This document shows positions 1 to 8,605 of a stretch of DNA of 64,000 nt, in pieces. This DNA comes from Halomonas sp. SSL-5 (GTDB lineage Bacteria > Pseudomonadota > Gammaproteobacteria > Pseudomonadales > Halomonadaceae): the NCBI RefSeq assembly GCF_030708455.1, contig NZ_JAUYWF010000003.1:248001-312000 (forward strand), read 5' to 3'. The translations under genes and the position numbers were made by a program. Below the pieces are notes generated by a model. The model searched no databases. It saw nothing but the letters and a program-made list of their open reading frames with translations, and was not told where the DNA came from. Every line of letters begins with the position of its first letter. Position 1 is the stretch's first letter.

Positions 1-2
1 TG

Positions 3-344
3 TTCGCGGACATCGACGACTTCCTGTGGGGCAACATCTCCACCGCCATGCTCACGCTGTTCCGCATCGCCACCTTCGAGGACTGGACCGACGTGATGTA
101 CGCCACCCAGGAGGTGTATGCCTGGAGCTGGATCTACTACCTGACCTTCATCTTCCTCACCGCCTTCATCTTCCTCAACATGATGATCGGCATCGTGCTC
201 GACGTGATGCAGAAGGAGAGCGTGCAGATGGAGATCGAGAGCGGGGAGGGGGAGGCCGCCGAGCTCCACGGCCTGCGCAGTGACGTACGCGAACTCCGCG
301 AGCAGTTGACGCGCATGGAGGGGCTGCTGGAGCGCCGGAGTTGA
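3..344 (+). CDS. Voltage-gated-type cation channel, C-terminal part (5' end outside window)
   Basis: Open from the window edge; the last 113 codons are present. The visible part is the end of a six-helix bacterial sodium/calcium channel-like subunit. A pore helix and filter (TLFRIATFEDWTDVMY) is followed by a hydrophobic S6 helix ending NMMIGIVLDVM. A charged tail then has heptad spacing (LHGLRSDVRELREQLTRMEGLL), the kind of C-terminal coiled coil that tetramerises NaChBac-type channels. The filter carries Glu-Asp before the Trp (FEDW), not the LESW of NaChBac, so ion selectivity cannot be assigned. The voltage sensor lies outside the window. The stop codon overlaps a TTGACA hexamer that may be the -35 box of the leu leader. 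Confidence 0.8.
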   Translation, partial: FADIDDFLWGNISTAMLTLFRIATFEDWTDVMYATQEVYAWSWIYYLTFIFLTAFIFLNMMIGIVLDVMQKESVQMEIESGEGEAAELHGLRSDVRELREQLTRMEGLLERRS

Positions 345-375
345 CAACGCCCTTCAGGCCTGATTCTCTAGACAC

Positions 376-426
376 ATGAACCTGACCGCGTACGACCTCG
401 ACCTACGACTACTAGCGCTAGCCTGA
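376..426 (+). CDS. leuL: leu operon leader peptide (16 aa)
   Basis: A 16-codon reading frame, MNLTAYDLDLRLLALA, stops at 424-426, about 250 bases before leuA. Six of the 16 codons are Leu, and four of these are CTA, which is rare in this GC-rich genome. Such codon runs are the sensor of attenuation leaders: a shortage of charged tRNA-Leu stalls the ribosome here. It is followed by a pause-type hairpin and a terminator/antiterminator pair. No clear Shine-Dalgarno is seen. A TTGACA at 341-346 would place transcription start close to the ATG, so a leaderless message is possible (inference). The frame is too short for routine gene callers. Confidence 0.85.
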   Translation: MNLTAYDLDLRLLALA

Positions 427-624
427 GCGCTGGCGATGCCGCCTGCATCGCCGAGTCACTGCTCCCTCGCGGAGCCCCGGTCGTCAAGAGGTCGTACCAT
501 GTCATACATCCCCGTCGTCACAGATTGTTTCCAGGCCGCACCGGCATCGTCCCAGCGGGGCGGTGCCCAATGGTCCGTGATCTTTCGTACAGCGCCCCGA
601 CCGGCTCCCGGCCGTCGGGGCGCT
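427..624 (+). promoter_or_regulatory. leu attenuator region (pause hairpin, antiterminator, terminator)
   Basis: Downstream of the leader peptide is a perfect 8-bp hairpin, GGCGATGC at 432-439 with GCATCGCC at 445-452, placed as a 1:2 pause hairpin. GCACCG at 538-543 can pair with CGGTGC at 561-566. CGGGGCG at 556-562 repeats the core of the terminator's descending arm and can pair with CGCCCCG at 593-599, the terminator's ascending arm. The two pairings exclude each other, as expected for antiterminator versus terminator. Low leucine should favour readthrough into leuA (inference from the general attenuation model). Confidence 0.7.
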
Positions 625-630
625 GTCGTT
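591..630 (+). terminator. Attenuator terminator before leuA
   Basis: The 11-bp stem AGCGCCCCGAC (591-601) pairs perfectly with GTCGGGGCGCT (614-624). A short inner pairing of GGC with GCC closes the loop. The following tract GTCGTTT is only weakly T-rich. Confidence 0.7.
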
Positions 631-679
631 TCCGAACGCCAGCACGCCTGACGCCCCGTATCCAGAGGAGAACGCCGCC

Positions 680-2386
680 ATGATGCTCGACAACCCCGCC
701 GCCAAGTACCGCCCCTTCGTCGCCGTGGACCTGCCCGATCGCCAGTGGCCCAATCGCCGCATCGAGCAGCCGCCCATCTGGACCAGCGTCGACCTGCGTG
801 ATGGCAACCAGTCGCTGATCGATCCCATGGACCAGGAGCGCAAGCAGCGCCTCTTCGACCTGCTGGTGAAGGTCGGCTTCAAGGAGATCGAGGTGGGCTT
901 TCCCTCAGCCTCCCAGACCGACTACGACTTCCTGCGCTCGCTGATCGAGAATGACCGCATTCCCGACGATGTCACCATCCAGGTGCTGACCCAGGCCCGC
1001 GATCACCTGATCGATCGCACCTTCGAGGCCCTCGAGGGGGCCAGGAACGCCATCGTCCACGTCTACAACGCCACCGATCCGATGTTCCGCCGGGTGGTGT
1101 TCGGGGTCGAAAAGCCCGAGTGCATCCGGATCGCCGTGGACGCCACCGCACGCATCAAGCAGCGCATGGAGGAGGCGCCCGGGACCAACTGGACCTTCCA
1201 GTACTCGCCGGAGCTGTTCACCACCACCGAGATGGAGTTCGCCAGGGAGATCGTCGAGGCGGTGATGGATACCTTCGGCGCCAGCGCCGACAAGCCGATG
1301 ATCGTCAACCTGCCGGCCACGGTGGAGGTCGCCACCCCCAACAACTATGCCGACCAGATCGAGTGGTTCTGCCGCAACGTCAAGGATCGTGAGGCGCTGA
1401 TCGTCAGCGTGCACCCCCACAACGACCGCGGCACCGGCGTGGCCGCCGCCGAGATGACCCTGATGGCCGGCGCCGATCGCGTGGAAGGCACCCTGTTCGG
1501 CAACGGCGAGCGCACCGGTAACGTGGATATCGTCACCCTGGCGATGAACATGTACACCCAGGGCGTTCACCCGGGGCTCGACTTCTCCAACATCACGCCG
1601 ATCATGCGCGAGGTGGAGTACTGCAACCAGTTGCCGGTTCACCCGCGGCACCCCTACGTTGGCGATCTGGTGTTCACCGCCTTCTCCGGCTCCCACCAGG
1701 ACGCCATCAAGAAGGGCATGGCCGAGCGCCGCGCCCATCCGGAAGCCGTCTGGGACGTGCCCTATCTGCCCATCGACCCGCTGGACGTGGGCCGCAGCTA
1801 CGAGGCGGTGATCCGCGTCAACAGCCAGTCCGGCAAGGGCGGAGTCTCCTACCTGCTCGAGCAGGAGCATGGCATCGAGCTGCCGCGTCGCCTCTCCATC
1901 GAGTTCAGCCAGGTGGTGCAGGAAGTCGCCGACCGCACGGGCAAGGAGATCACCTCCCAGATGATCTACCAGGCGTTTGCCGACGAGTATCTCGAGCAGA
2001 CCTCGCCCTTCGGGCTGGTCAGCCACCGTCTCTCCTCGGAGCCCGACAGCCCGACGGTGAGCCTGGAGGCCACCATCGAGGAGCGTGGCGAGCGGCGGAC
2101 CCTCCAGGGGCAGGGCAACGGCCCGCTGGCCGCCTTCATCAAGGCGCTGGCCGCCGCCGGCCACGACGTGGAGATCATCGACTACCACGAGCACTCCCGC
2201 GGCCAGGGCTCCGACGCCGAGGCGATCGCCTATGTGGAGGTGCGTATCGACGGTGAGGCGGTGTTCGGGGTGGGCTCCGACGAGAGCATCACCAGCGCCT
2301 CCATGAAGGCGGTGATGAGCGCCATCAACCGCAAGCTCTCCAGCCAGGCACCGGCGGCCAACGTCACCGCTGCGTCGCTGGCGTAA
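680..2386 (+). CDS. leuA: 2-isopropylmalate synthase
   Basis: First committed step of leucine synthesis: condenses acetyl-CoA with 2-oxoisovalerate to 2-isopropylmalate in the cytoplasm. The 568-aa protein has the long, Pseudomonas/actinobacterial-type N-terminus. The TIM-barrel catalytic domain starts with the metal-binding [11 protein letters not shown] (near residue 40) and contains the [12 protein letters not shown] metal-site motif. The C-terminal 130 or so residues are the LeuA allosteric dimer domain that mediates leucine feedback. The ATG at 680 is preceded by AGAGGAG. Expression is predicted to be attenuated by the upstream leader. leuBCD are not in the window. Confidence 0.97.
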   Translation: MMLDNPAAKYRPFVAVDLPDRQWPNRRIEQPPIWTSVDLRDGNQSLIDPMDQERKQRLFDLLVKVGFKEIEVGFPSASQTDYDFLRSLIENDRIPDDVTIQVLTQARDHLIDRTFEALEGARNAIVHVYNATDPMFRRVVFGVEKPECIRIAVDATARIKQRMEEAPGTNWTFQYSPELFTTTEMEFAREIVEAVMDTFGASADKPMIVNLPATVEVATPNNYADQIEWFCRNVKDREALIVSVHPHNDRGTGVAAAEMTLMAGADRVEGTLFGNGERTGNVDIVTLAMNMYTQGVHPGLDFSNITPIMREVEYCNQLPVHPRHPYVGDLVFTAFSGSHQDAIKKGMAERRAHPEAVWDVPYLPIDPLDVGRSYEAVIRVNSQSGKGGVSYLLEQEHGIELPRRLSIEFSQVVQEVADRTGKEITSQMIYQAFADEYLEQTSPFGLVSHRLSSEPDSPTVSLEATIEERGERRTLQGQGNGPLAAFIKALAAAGHDVEIIDYHEHSRGQGSDAEAIAYVEVRIDGEAVFGVGSDESITSASMKAVMSAINRKLSSQAPAANVTAASLA

Positions 2387-2395
2387 CGCCGTTTC

Positions 2396-2517
2396 TGTAG
2401 GAGGGCAGCTCTGCTGCGCGACAGGCGCCGCAGGCGCCATGGCGGTATTGACCAGGCTCAGCGGGTCGCCGCCGGGAGGCCTGCGGCCTCCATCGCCCAA
2501 TGAATTGGCCTCCTACA
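2396..2517. repeat. REPIN-like inverted pair of REP elements (pair A)
   Basis: Two REP-like units face each other. The plus unit (2396-2438) reads TGTAGGAGG, then the hairpin GCAGC-tct-GCTGC, then GCGA, then the palindrome GGCGCC-gca-GGCGCC. The minus unit (2517 down to 2475) reads TGTAGGAGG, a hairpin CCAAT-tc-ATTGG, then GCGAT and GGAGGCC-gca-GGCCTCC. Hairpin sequences differ while the head and architecture are kept. The minus unit reaches into epmB, and its conserved TGTAGG supplies the epmB TAG stop at 2513-2515. Confidence 0.75.
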
Positions 2518-3598
2518 AGGGCGTCTTGCTCCCTTCCCCGGGGATCTCCCGCACCAGCCGCGGCATCAGGAACCCCGGCAGCACTTCCCTTAGGCCCGCG
2601 ACCAGTTCTCGGGCCTCGTCGTCCGGGACGTCGAAGTGGGCCGCGCCCGCCACCGGGTCGAGCACGTGGAGGTAGTAGGGCAGCACCCCGGCCGCGAAGA
2701 GTCGCTCCGAGAGCGCGGCCAGGGCCGCTACCGAGTCGTTGACCTCGCGCAGCAGCACGCTCTGGTTGAGCAGGGTTACCCCGGCCGCCTTCAACCGTGC
2801 GCAGGCGGCGATAACGGCGTCATCGATCTCGTTGGCGTGGTTGATATGCAGCACCATCACCTTCTGCAGGCGCGTGGCACCGAGCCAGGTGAGCAGGGCG
2901 TCGTCGATGCGTTCGGGGATCACCACCGGCAGGCGGGTATGGACCCGTAGCCGCGTCAGGTGGGGAATCTCCTCCAGGCGCTCGACCAGCCAGGCGAGTT
3001 GTCGGTCGCTGGCGGCCAGGGGGTCGCCGCCGGAGAGGATCGCCTCATGGATGGTGGGGTCACCGCGCAGGTGCTCAAGGGTCGCGTCCCACTGGGCCCG
3101 GGAGGGGGAGTTCTCGGCGTAGGGGAAGTGGCGCCGGAAGCAGTAGCGGCAGTTCACCGCGCAGGCGGGACTGGTGATCAGCAGCACGCGTCCCGAGTAC
3201 TTGTGGATCAGCCCCTTGGCCGGGGTGTGGGTGGCCTCTTCCAGCGGGTCGGCGACATAACCCGGCGTGGGTCGGCTCTCCTCACCCAGCGGCAGCACCT
3301 GGCGGAGCAGGGGGTCGTGGGGGTCGCCATGGCGCATGCGCGCCAGGAAGGCCTCGGGCACGCGCACCTCGAAGAGCTCATGACCGGACTCGGCCCCGGG
3401 CAGCCAGCCCTCGTCCAGCCCCAGGCGGCGACACAGCTCGCGCGGGTCGCGGATGGCGCCGGCTAGCTGGGCCTGCCAGGCGGGCGGCGTAGGACCCCCT
3501 CTTCGACCCGTCCCCGGCGCCTCTCGCTGCGAACCTTTCTGGTTGCTTTCTTCGCCTTCGTCATGACGCTGCAAATGGTCAGGGCTTCGGGTTATCAT
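2513..3598 (-). CDS. epmB: EF-P beta-lysylation protein EpmB (lysine 2,3-aminomutase family)
   Basis: Radical-SAM aminomutase converting (S)-alpha-lysine to (R)-beta-lysine, which EpmA attaches to EF-P. The cluster motif CAVNCRYCFRRHFPYAEN supplies the CxxxCxxC cysteines. SGGDP, HINHANE, LLNQSVLL and the C-terminal PGFLMPRLVREIPGE match EpmB along its length (361 aa here, 342 in E. coli). I chose the ATG at 3598 (MITRSP...). A GTG three codons upstream is possible. Residues 10-35 are a charged stretch longer than in E. coli. It is divergent from its substrate gene efp, and epmA follows efp, so the whole modification pathway is together. It ends inside a REP element. Confidence 0.93.
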   Translation of the reverse strand: MITRSPDHLQRHDEGEESNQKGSQREAPGTGRRGGPTPPAWQAQLAGAIRDPRELCRRLGLDEGWLPGAESGHELFEVRVPEAFLARMRHGDPHDPLLRQVLPLGEESRPTPGYVADPLEEATHTPAKGLIHKYSGRVLLITSPACAVNCRYCFRRHFPYAENSPSRAQWDATLEHLRGDPTIHEAILSGGDPLAASDRQLAWLVERLEEIPHLTRLRVHTRLPVVIPERIDDALLTWLGATRLQKVMVLHINHANEIDDAVIAACARLKAAGVTLLNQSVLLREVNDSVAALAALSERLFAAGVLPYYLHVLDPVAGAAHFDVPDDEARELVAGLREVLPGFLMPRLVREIPGEGSKTPL

Positions 3599-3716
3599 GC
3601 GGCACACCAGTCAATGCTGACGAGGATGCGCCCTGGAAGGCTTGCCCTCGTCGAAAATCGTTTCCCAGCGCGCCGCCGTGCTTCGGTGGCGCGCTCGAAT
3701 CCATGGGTGAGTGAAG

Positions 3717-4283
3717 ATGGCGAACTATTCTACCAACGAATTCAAGGGCGGTCTGAAGGTGATGCTCGACGGCGATCCCTGCGCGATCGTCGAGAACGAG
3801 TTAGTCAAGCCCGGCAAGGGTCAGGCGTTCAGCCGCGTCAAGCTGCGCAACCTGATGACCGGCCGCGTCTGGGAGCGCACCTTCAAGTCAGGCGAGAGCC
3901 TGGAAGGCGCCGACGTCATGGATCTGGACATGGAGTATCTCTACAACGATGGCGAGATGTGGTACTTCATGAAGACCGACGGCTCCTTCGAGCAGTATCC
4001 GGTGGAGAAGAAGGCCCTGGGCGACACCGAGAAGTGGCTCAAGGAGCAGGTGGTCTACACCATCACCCTGTGGAACGACAACGCCATCAGCGTGAGCCCG
4101 CCCAACTTCATCGAACTCGAGGTCACCGAGACCGACCCCGGCCTCAAGGGCGACACCGCCCAGGGCGGCTCCAAGCCGGCGACTCTCTCTTCCGGCGCCG
4201 TGGTGCGCGTCCCGCTGTTCATCAACGAGGGCGAGGTGCTGAAGGTGGATACGCGTAGCGGCGAGTACGTCTCCCGCGCCTGA
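3717..4283 (+). CDS. efp: Translation elongation factor P
   Basis: EF-P binds between the ribosomal P and E sites and rescues stalling on polyproline. The 188-aa protein has the three OB-like domains of the family and ends [10 protein letters not shown]. With the ATG at 3717 (MANYSTNEF), the modified lysine in KPGKGQAF falls exactly at Lys34, as in E. coli. A GTG six bases upstream would add two residues and shift this number. Lys34 with epmB and epmA on either side predicts beta-lysylation, not the rhamnosylation used by Pseudomonas (which has an Arg there). Confidence 0.97.
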   Translation: MANYSTNEFKGGLKVMLDGDPCAIVENELVKPGKGQAFSRVKLRNLMTGRVWERTFKSGESLEGADVMDLDMEYLYNDGEMWYFMKTDGSFEQYPVEKKALGDTEKWLKEQVVYTITLWNDNAISVSPPNFIELEVTETDPGLKGDTAQGGSKPATLSSGAVVRVPLFINEGEVLKVDTRSGEYVSRA

Positions 4284-4307
4284 CCCCGGCTTCGCTGGGA
4301 ACCGTAG

Positions 4308-4400
4308 CCCTCAGGGGACAGACCCCGGCGGAGGAGACATCGTAAGCAAGGTGTGCCAAGACCAGCCAGAGTGGCTTGGTCGGGGTCTGTCCCCTGAGGG
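4308..4400. repeat. 20-bp perfect inverted repeat element between efp and epmA
   Basis: The arm at 4308-4327 (CCCTCAGGGGACAGACCCCG) is the exact reverse complement of 4381-4400. The 53-bp core has its own weaker pairing (CCAA...GCC with GGC...TTGG). The unit resembles the small GGGGTCTGTCCC-type palindromic elements scattered in many proteobacteria. No reading frame lies inside. It could act as a MITE-like repeat or as the efp terminator. Confidence 0.7.
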
Positions 4401-4421
4401 GGTATCCAGCTTACGGCTTAC

Positions 4422-4452
4422 AAGGCCACGCTACATCGGCGTGGCCTTTGTC
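4422..4452 (+). terminator. Terminator-like hairpin between efp and epmA
   Basis: The perfect 10-bp stem AAGGCCACGC (4422-4431) and GCGTGGCCTT (4439-4448) has a 7-nt loop and is followed by TGTCATTG, a weak T tract. It sits 21 bases before the epmA start, so it may attenuate readthrough from efp and not end it completely. Confidence 0.5.
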
Positions 4453-4469
4453 ATTGTGGAGGAGAGGTT

Positions 4470-5456
4470 ATGGCCGTCGACTGGCGCCCCACGGCGACCA
4501 TCGAGACCCTGCGCGAGCGGGCGCGCCTGCTGGGCGAGGTGCGCGCCTTCTTCGCCGAGCGCGGCGTGCTGGAGGTGGAGACGCCGGTGCTGGGCCGCGG
4601 TGGCAGCACCGATGTGCATCTCGCTTCGCTGTCTGCCGAAGCCACCACGCCCGCCGGGCGCGAGCGGCTTTGGCTGCAGACCTCGCCGGAGTTCGCCATG
4701 AAGCGGCTGCTGGCCGCGGGTGCCGGGCCGATCTTCCAGCTGGCGCGCTGCTTCCGCGACGGCGAGGTGGGGAGGCGCCACAACCTCGAATTCACCATGC
4801 TGGAGTGGTACCGCCCGGGTTTCACACTGGACGCGCTGATCGAGGAGAGCGCCGAGCTGGTGCGTTGCGTGCTGGGTCGAGAACTAGGGGACGAGGCGGG
4901 TCCGCTGCGCCGCCGTCGCTATCGCGACCTGTTCCGGGAGACCCTCGACATCGACCCCTTTACCGCGCCCCTTGGCGAACTTCGCCGCATGGCCGAAGAG
5001 CAGGGCGGTCTTGCCATGGGTGAGGCCCCCCGCGATGACTGCCTCGACCTGCTGCTGAGCTTCGCCATCGAGCCGCAGCTGGGGCGGGGCGGCATCGACG
5101 TGGTGGTGGACTACCCGGCCAGCCAGGCGGCCCTGGCGCGGCGCCACCGCGACCCGGAGGATGGCGAGTGGGTGGCCTCACGCTTCGAGCTCTATCTCGA
5201 GGGGCTGGAGCTCGCCAACGGCTATGACGAACTGACCGACGCCACCGAGCAGGCGGCGCGCTTCGCCGAGGACAACGCCGCCCGGCGGGCGGCGGGGCTG
5301 CCGGCGGTGGATGTGGACGCGCGCCTGGTGGCGGCACTTGAGCATGGCATGCCGGAGGGCAGCGGGGTGGCGCTCGGCATCGACCGGCTGATCCAGCTGG
5401 CGCTGGGCAAGTCGAGCGTGGCGGAGGTCATGGCCTTCGCCACGCCGCGCTGCTAG
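4470..5456 (+). CDS. epmA: EF-P--(R)-beta-lysine ligase EpmA
   Basis: Class II lysyl-tRNA-synthetase paralogue (GenX/PoxA/YjeA) that ligates (R)-beta-lysine to Lys34 of EF-P. The 328-aa length matches the family (325 in E. coli). It lacks the anticodon-binding domain and starts directly in the catalytic core. Visible are VETPVLGRGGSTDVHL, the LQTSPEFAMKRLLAAG motif 2 region, FRDGEVGRRHNLEFTMLEWYR, and motif 3 GSGVALGIDRLIQLALG near the end. An ATG with GGAGAGG upstream fixes the start. It works with the EpmB product encoded just upstream. Confidence 0.96.
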   Translation: MAVDWRPTATIETLRERARLLGEVRAFFAERGVLEVETPVLGRGGSTDVHLASLSAEATTPAGRERLWLQTSPEFAMKRLLAAGAGPIFQLARCFRDGEVGRRHNLEFTMLEWYRPGFTLDALIEESAELVRCVLGRELGDEAGPLRRRRYRDLFRETLDIDPFTAPLGELRRMAEEQGGLAMGEAPRDDCLDLLLSFAIEPQLGRGGIDVVVDYPASQAALARRHRDPEDGEWVASRFELYLEGLELANGYDELTDATEQAARFAEDNAARRAAGLPAVDVDARLVAALEHGMPEGSGVALGIDRLIQLALGKSSVAEVMAFATPRC

Positions 5457-5471
5457 GCCGCTGAAGCTAGG

Positions 5472-5570
5472 GCGCCGGGGGGAAGTCGAAGCGGAGGTCC
5501 TATGCCAGGGATGGCATCGGTAGCGCCCAGGGATGGGTTCACAGCGCCTCCGCGCAGACTTTCCGCCGGG
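5472..5570. repeat. Structured interspersed repeat, copy 1
   Basis: First of three copies in the window (others at 16152 and 58433), all in the same orientation. The paired arms are GGAAGTC (5481-5487) with GACTTTCC (5557-5564), and GCGGAGG (5491-5497) with CCTCCGC (5547-5553). Inside is a hairpin ATGCCA-ggga-TGGCAT (5502-5517) and a second short hairpin around CCCA-ggga-TGGG (5526-5537). The arms differ between copies in compensating ways. Here it fills the gap between convergent epmA and psd. Confidence 0.75.
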
Positions 5571-5582
5571 AAAGCCCGGGGA

Positions 5583-6425
5583 CTATTTCGCCAGCTCCCC
5601 CAGCGACTGCCCCATCTGCACCTTGGCGCCGGGCTCGAGGCCGTCGGCGAAGTCCACCGGCTCACTGAACGCCATCACCACCGTGGAGCCGAGCTTGAAG
5701 CGGCCCATCTCCGCGCCCTTCTCGAGCCTGATCGGGTTGTCGAAGCGAATGCGCTGCACGCCGCCACGGGGCAGCGGGGTGATCTGCCCGGCCCATACCG
5801 TCTCGATGGCGGCGACGATCATCGCCCCCACCAGCACCATGGCCATCGGCCCCTGCTCGGTATCGAAGTGGCACACCAGGCGCTCGTTGCGGGCGAACAG
5901 GCCGGGGACGTGCTCGGTGGTGGCGGCATTGACCGAGAAGAGTCGCCCCGGCACGTAGACCATCTCGGTCAGGGTGCCAGCCAGGGGCATATGCACCCGA
6001 TGGTAGTCGCTGGGGGAGAGGTAGACGGTGGCGAAGCTGCCACCCAGGAAGCGGCTCGCGGCGTCCACGTCGCCGCCCAGCAGCGCCTCGGCGGAGAATC
6101 GATGCCCCTTGGCCTGCAGCAGCTGGCCTGCCTCGATGGCGCCGAACTGCGAGAGCCGCCCGTCGGCGGGGCTCACCACCCCCTCGCCGATGGGGCGCGC
6201 GTCGGCCGCAAGCGCCCGGGTGAAGAAGTCGTTGAAGGTGGCGTAGGCCGTCGGATCGGGTTCGGCGGCCTCGGCCATGTCCACCCCGAAGCGGCGGATA
6301 AAGGTACGCACCAAGGCGTTCCTGAGCGCCGGCTGGCGACACTCGGCGAGTCGACCCACCAGTCGGGAGAGCAGATGGTGGGGCAGGGGGTACTGGATCA
6401 GGGCGAACAGCTTGGATAGGGACAC
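5583..6425 (-). CDS. psd: Phosphatidylserine decarboxylase proenzyme
   Basis: Converts phosphatidylserine to phosphatidylethanolamine at the inner membrane. The 280-aa proenzyme contains the LGST self-cleavage motif near the C-terminus ([11 protein letters not shown]). Ser becomes the pyruvoyl prosthetic group, splitting the chain into a large beta and a short alpha subunit. The catalytic core motifs [22 protein letters not shown] and [10 protein letters not shown] are present. The Pseudomonas gene order rhodanese-psd is kept. A 275-bp gap holding a REPIN-like pair separates it from rhdA, so co-transcription is uncertain. Confidence 0.97.
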   Translation of the reverse strand: MSLSKLFALIQYPLPHHLLSRLVGRLAECRQPALRNALVRTFIRRFGVDMAEAAEPDPTAYATFNDFFTRALAADARPIGEGVVSPADGRLSQFGAIEAGQLLQAKGHRFSAEALLGGDVDAASRFLGGSFATVYLSPSDYHRVHMPLAGTLTEMVYVPGRLFSVNAATTEHVPGLFARNERLVCHFDTEQGPMAMVLVGAMIVAAIETVWAGQITPLPRGGVQRIRFDNPIRLEKGAEMGRFKLGSTVVMAFSEPVDFADGLEPGAKVQMGQSLGELAK

Positions 6426-6516
6426 TATGCGGGGAGCTCTCTAAGGTTCAGGCATATTGGCTGATAGGGTGGGATCGGCATTATTTGGGCTCTTCGCACA
6501 TTGGCGTAGTTGAAGC

Positions 6517-6653
6517 TGTAGGAGGGAGGCTCCGCCTCGCGACTGGGGGCCGAAGGCCTCCCGGTAATGTCAAAAGGCTGGGCATCACCACAAGGGCGCC
6601 TGACGGCGCCAATCGCGATGCAGAGCCGGGACGCCGGACCGATCCCTCCTACA
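6517..6653. repeat. REPIN-like inverted pair of REP elements (pair B)
   Basis: This occupies most of the 275-bp gap between psd and rhdA. The plus unit (6517-6561) is TGTAGGAGG, GAGGC-tcc-GCCTC, GCGA, then GGGGGCC-gaa-GGCCTCC. The minus unit (6653 down to 6595) begins TGTAGGAGG, has a longer and imperfect first hairpin, then GCGATT and GGCGCC-gtca-GGCGCC. It has the same head and order of parts as pair A. No gene is visible in the gap. Confidence 0.75.
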
Positions 6654-6700
6654 GTTCGCTTTCACGTTGATGTGCCAGGCGCCATTTTTGAAGCTTCCAG

Positions 6701-7531
6701 CTACTTCTCGACCGGCGTATCGTCGCGATTGCCCCATTCCTTCCAGGAGCCGGCATAGCCGCGGATCTTCTCGAATCCCAGCGCACGGCCGACCAGCCAG
6801 GTGAAGCCGCTGCGATGGTGGCTCTGGCAGTGGGTCGCCACCTCCATGTCGGGGGTCAGGCCCAGCGCCTCGAGTTCGGTGACCAGCTCGGCATAGTCGC
6901 GGATGCGCAGGGCGCGCTCGCGGTCCATGGCCTCGGTCCACTCCAGATTCACCGCACCGGGGATATGGCCCAGGCGCTTGTTTTCGCCCTTCTCGCCGCG
7001 ATACTCCGCAGGCGAGCGGGCATCCCAGACCGCGAAGCCCTTCTCGCCCAGGCGCTCGGCAAGCTCGGCATGGTCGATCAGCACTTCGGGGGTGAGGATC
7101 TCCGCCTGGTAGTCGCTGGGCGTGGGTCGGCGGTCCTCGGTGGAGAGCGGCTGACCCGACTCGCGCCAGGCGTGGATGCCGCCATTGAGGTAGGAGTAGC
7201 GGGTGTGGCCGATCAGCTCCAGGGTCCACAGCAGGCGACCCGCCCAGCCGCCGCCTTCGTCATCGTAGGCGACCACATGGGTGTCCCGGGTCAGGCCCAG
7301 TTCGCTGAACAGCGCCGAGAGCTGCTCGACGCTTGGCTCGAGGCAGGGCACCTCGCCCTCGCCGCGCATCAGGCGGGCCTTGTCGAGGAACACCGCGCCG
7401 GGCACATGGCCCTCGGCATAGCTCTCGGCGCGCATCGGCACGTCGACGATCAGCAGCGAGGGCGCATCGAGGTGCTCGGCGAGCTGTTCCGGCTCGACGA
7501 TCAGCGGCAGCAGGTTGGCTTCGGAACTCAT
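6701..7531 (-). CDS. rhdA: Thiosulfate sulfurtransferase (two-domain rhodanese)
   Basis: Transfers sulfane sulfur from thiosulfate to a thiophilic acceptor in the cytoplasm. The 276-aa protein has two rhodanese domains. The second carries the active-site loop CQSHHRSGFTW, close to the CQTHHR loop of Azotobacter/Pseudomonas RhdA. The position equivalent to the active Cys in the first domain falls in VVAYDDEGGGWAGR, which has none, as usual for an inactive structural domain. It has the Pseudomonas RhdA position next to psd and rsgA. The minus-strand start at 7531 is preceded by AAGGAGAT. A 3-mercaptopyruvate sulfurtransferase activity cannot be excluded. Confidence 0.9.
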   Translation of the reverse strand: MSSEANLLPLIVEPEQLAEHLDAPSLLIVDVPMRAESYAEGHVPGAVFLDKARLMRGEGEVPCLEPSVEQLSALFSELGLTRDTHVVAYDDEGGGWAGRLLWTLELIGHTRYSYLNGGIHAWRESGQPLSTEDRRPTPSDYQAEILTPEVLIDHAELAERLGEKGFAVWDARSPAEYRGEKGENKRLGHIPGAVNLEWTEAMDRERALRIRDYAELVTELEALGLTPDMEVATHCQSHHRSGFTWLVGRALGFEKIRGYAGSWKEWGNRDDTPVEK

Positions 7532-7560
7532 GGGGATCTCCTTTTCTTGTTCCAGGGCGC

Positions 7561-8589
7561 TTATTCCAGCGAGTCGAGGATGCGTCGGTAGCTGGCGAAG
7601 CGTTCGGGATGGATCTCGCCACGCTCCACCGCTTCCAGCAGGGCACAGCCGGGCTCCTGGCGGTGGCGACAGTCGCGAAAGCGGCAGCGGCCCAGCAGGG
7701 GAAGGAACTCGATGAAGCCCTCGGTGACCTGCTGCTCGTCGAGATGGATCAAGCCGAATTCGCGTATCCCGGGGGAGTCGATCAGCTCGGCACCGGCCGC
7801 CTCCGGGAGTCGATAGAGCCGCGCGGTGGTGGTGGTATGGGTCCCCTTGCGTGAATCCTTCGACAGCTCGCCGATGCGAAGTTCCTCATCGGGTAGCAGG
7901 CGGTCGATCAGCGACGACTTGCCCACCCCGCTCTGTCCCACGAACACCGAGGTGCGGCCGGCCAGGCGTGCGTGCAGGGCGTCGAGGCCCCCTTTGCGCT
8001 CGGTGGTAGTGGTCACCACGGGGTAGCCCAGCCCCTCGTAGCGGCGCAGCAGCGCCATCAGCTCGCCGCCGTCATCGGGCAGCAGGTCGACCTTGTTGAG
8101 CACCAGCACCGGGGAGATGCCGGTGGCCTCGGCGGCCACCAGGTAGCGGTCGATCAGGTTGGGGTGCGGTTCGGGTTCCACCGCGAAGACGATCAGGATC
8201 TGGTCGATATTGGCCGCCACCGGCTTGAGCTGGCCGCGGGCATCGGGGCGTTCGAGCACGCTTTCGCGCTCGCCGCGGGCCACCACCACGCCCTCTACGG
8301 TGCGCCCCTCGGCGTCGGTCCTGCCGCGCCAGACCACCCGGTCACCGGTGACCAGGCCCTCGAGGTTGGCGCGCAGGTGGCAGCGTATTACCTCGCCATC
8401 GGCGTCCGGCCGCACGTCCAGAGTGCGCCCGAAGTGGGCGATCACCCGCCCCGGCCGCTCGGGGCCGTACTCCCCCGCGGCCAGCAGCTCGTCCTCCGGG
8501 ACGTCACGCCGGGTCGCACGCTCGGCGCGTTCGGCCTGGATCTTCTCGACACGCCAGCGCTGCTGGCGGCTCAGCTTGCGTTTGCTCAT
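7561..8589 (-). CDS. rsgA: Ribosome small subunit-dependent GTPase RsgA
   Basis: Circularly permuted GTPase acting late in 30S subunit maturation. The 342-aa protein starts with a basic tail ([17 protein letters not shown]) and an OB fold. The G motifs then come in permuted order: NKVD (VLNKVDLL, G4) before the P-loop [10 protein letters not shown] (G1), then [10 protein letters not shown] (G3). The C-terminal zinc knuckle uses [14 protein letters not shown]. It ends about 30 bases before rhdA and is divergent from orn. The two share a compact symmetrical promoter region. Confidence 0.97.
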   Translation of the reverse strand: MSKRKLSRQQRWRVEKIQAERAERATRRDVPEDELLAAGEYGPERPGRVIAHFGRTLDVRPDADGEVIRCHLRANLEGLVTGDRVVWRGRTDAEGRTVEGVVVARGERESVLERPDARGQLKPVAANIDQILIVFAVEPEPHPNLIDRYLVAAEATGISPVLVLNKVDLLPDDGGELMALLRRYEGLGYPVVTTTTERKGGLDALHARLAGRTSVFVGQSGVGKSSLIDRLLPDEELRIGELSKDSRKGTHTTTTARLYRLPEAAGAELIDSPGIREFGLIHLDEQQVTEGFIEFLPLLGRCRFRDCRHRQEPGCALLEAVERGEIHPERFASYRRILDSLE

Positions 8590-8605
8590 GGTGCCCTGAT
8601 GCTCG

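Noticed and set aside
905-2500. Long minus-strand open frame (531 codons) opposite leuA, and similar frames opposite mutL/miaA (14732-17218), pepN (37944-40193) and others
   Set aside because: GC-rich coding DNA leaves long antisense frames open. Their products are low-complexity (His/Gly/Ala/Arg-rich) with no recognisable domain, while the opposite strand encodes well-known proteins.
5533-5548. GGGTTCACAGC in the structured repeat as a tRNA T-arm
   Set aside because: It lacks the paired stem of a T-arm and no acceptor or anticodon arms surround it.
5453-5665. A shared peptide (NPSLGATDA...) encoded on the minus strand in all three copies of the structured repeat, as a possible protein domain
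   Set aside because: The peptide simply mirrors the conserved nucleotide block. The three frames have different ends and no common start or ribosome site, and the substitutions follow base pairing, not codons.
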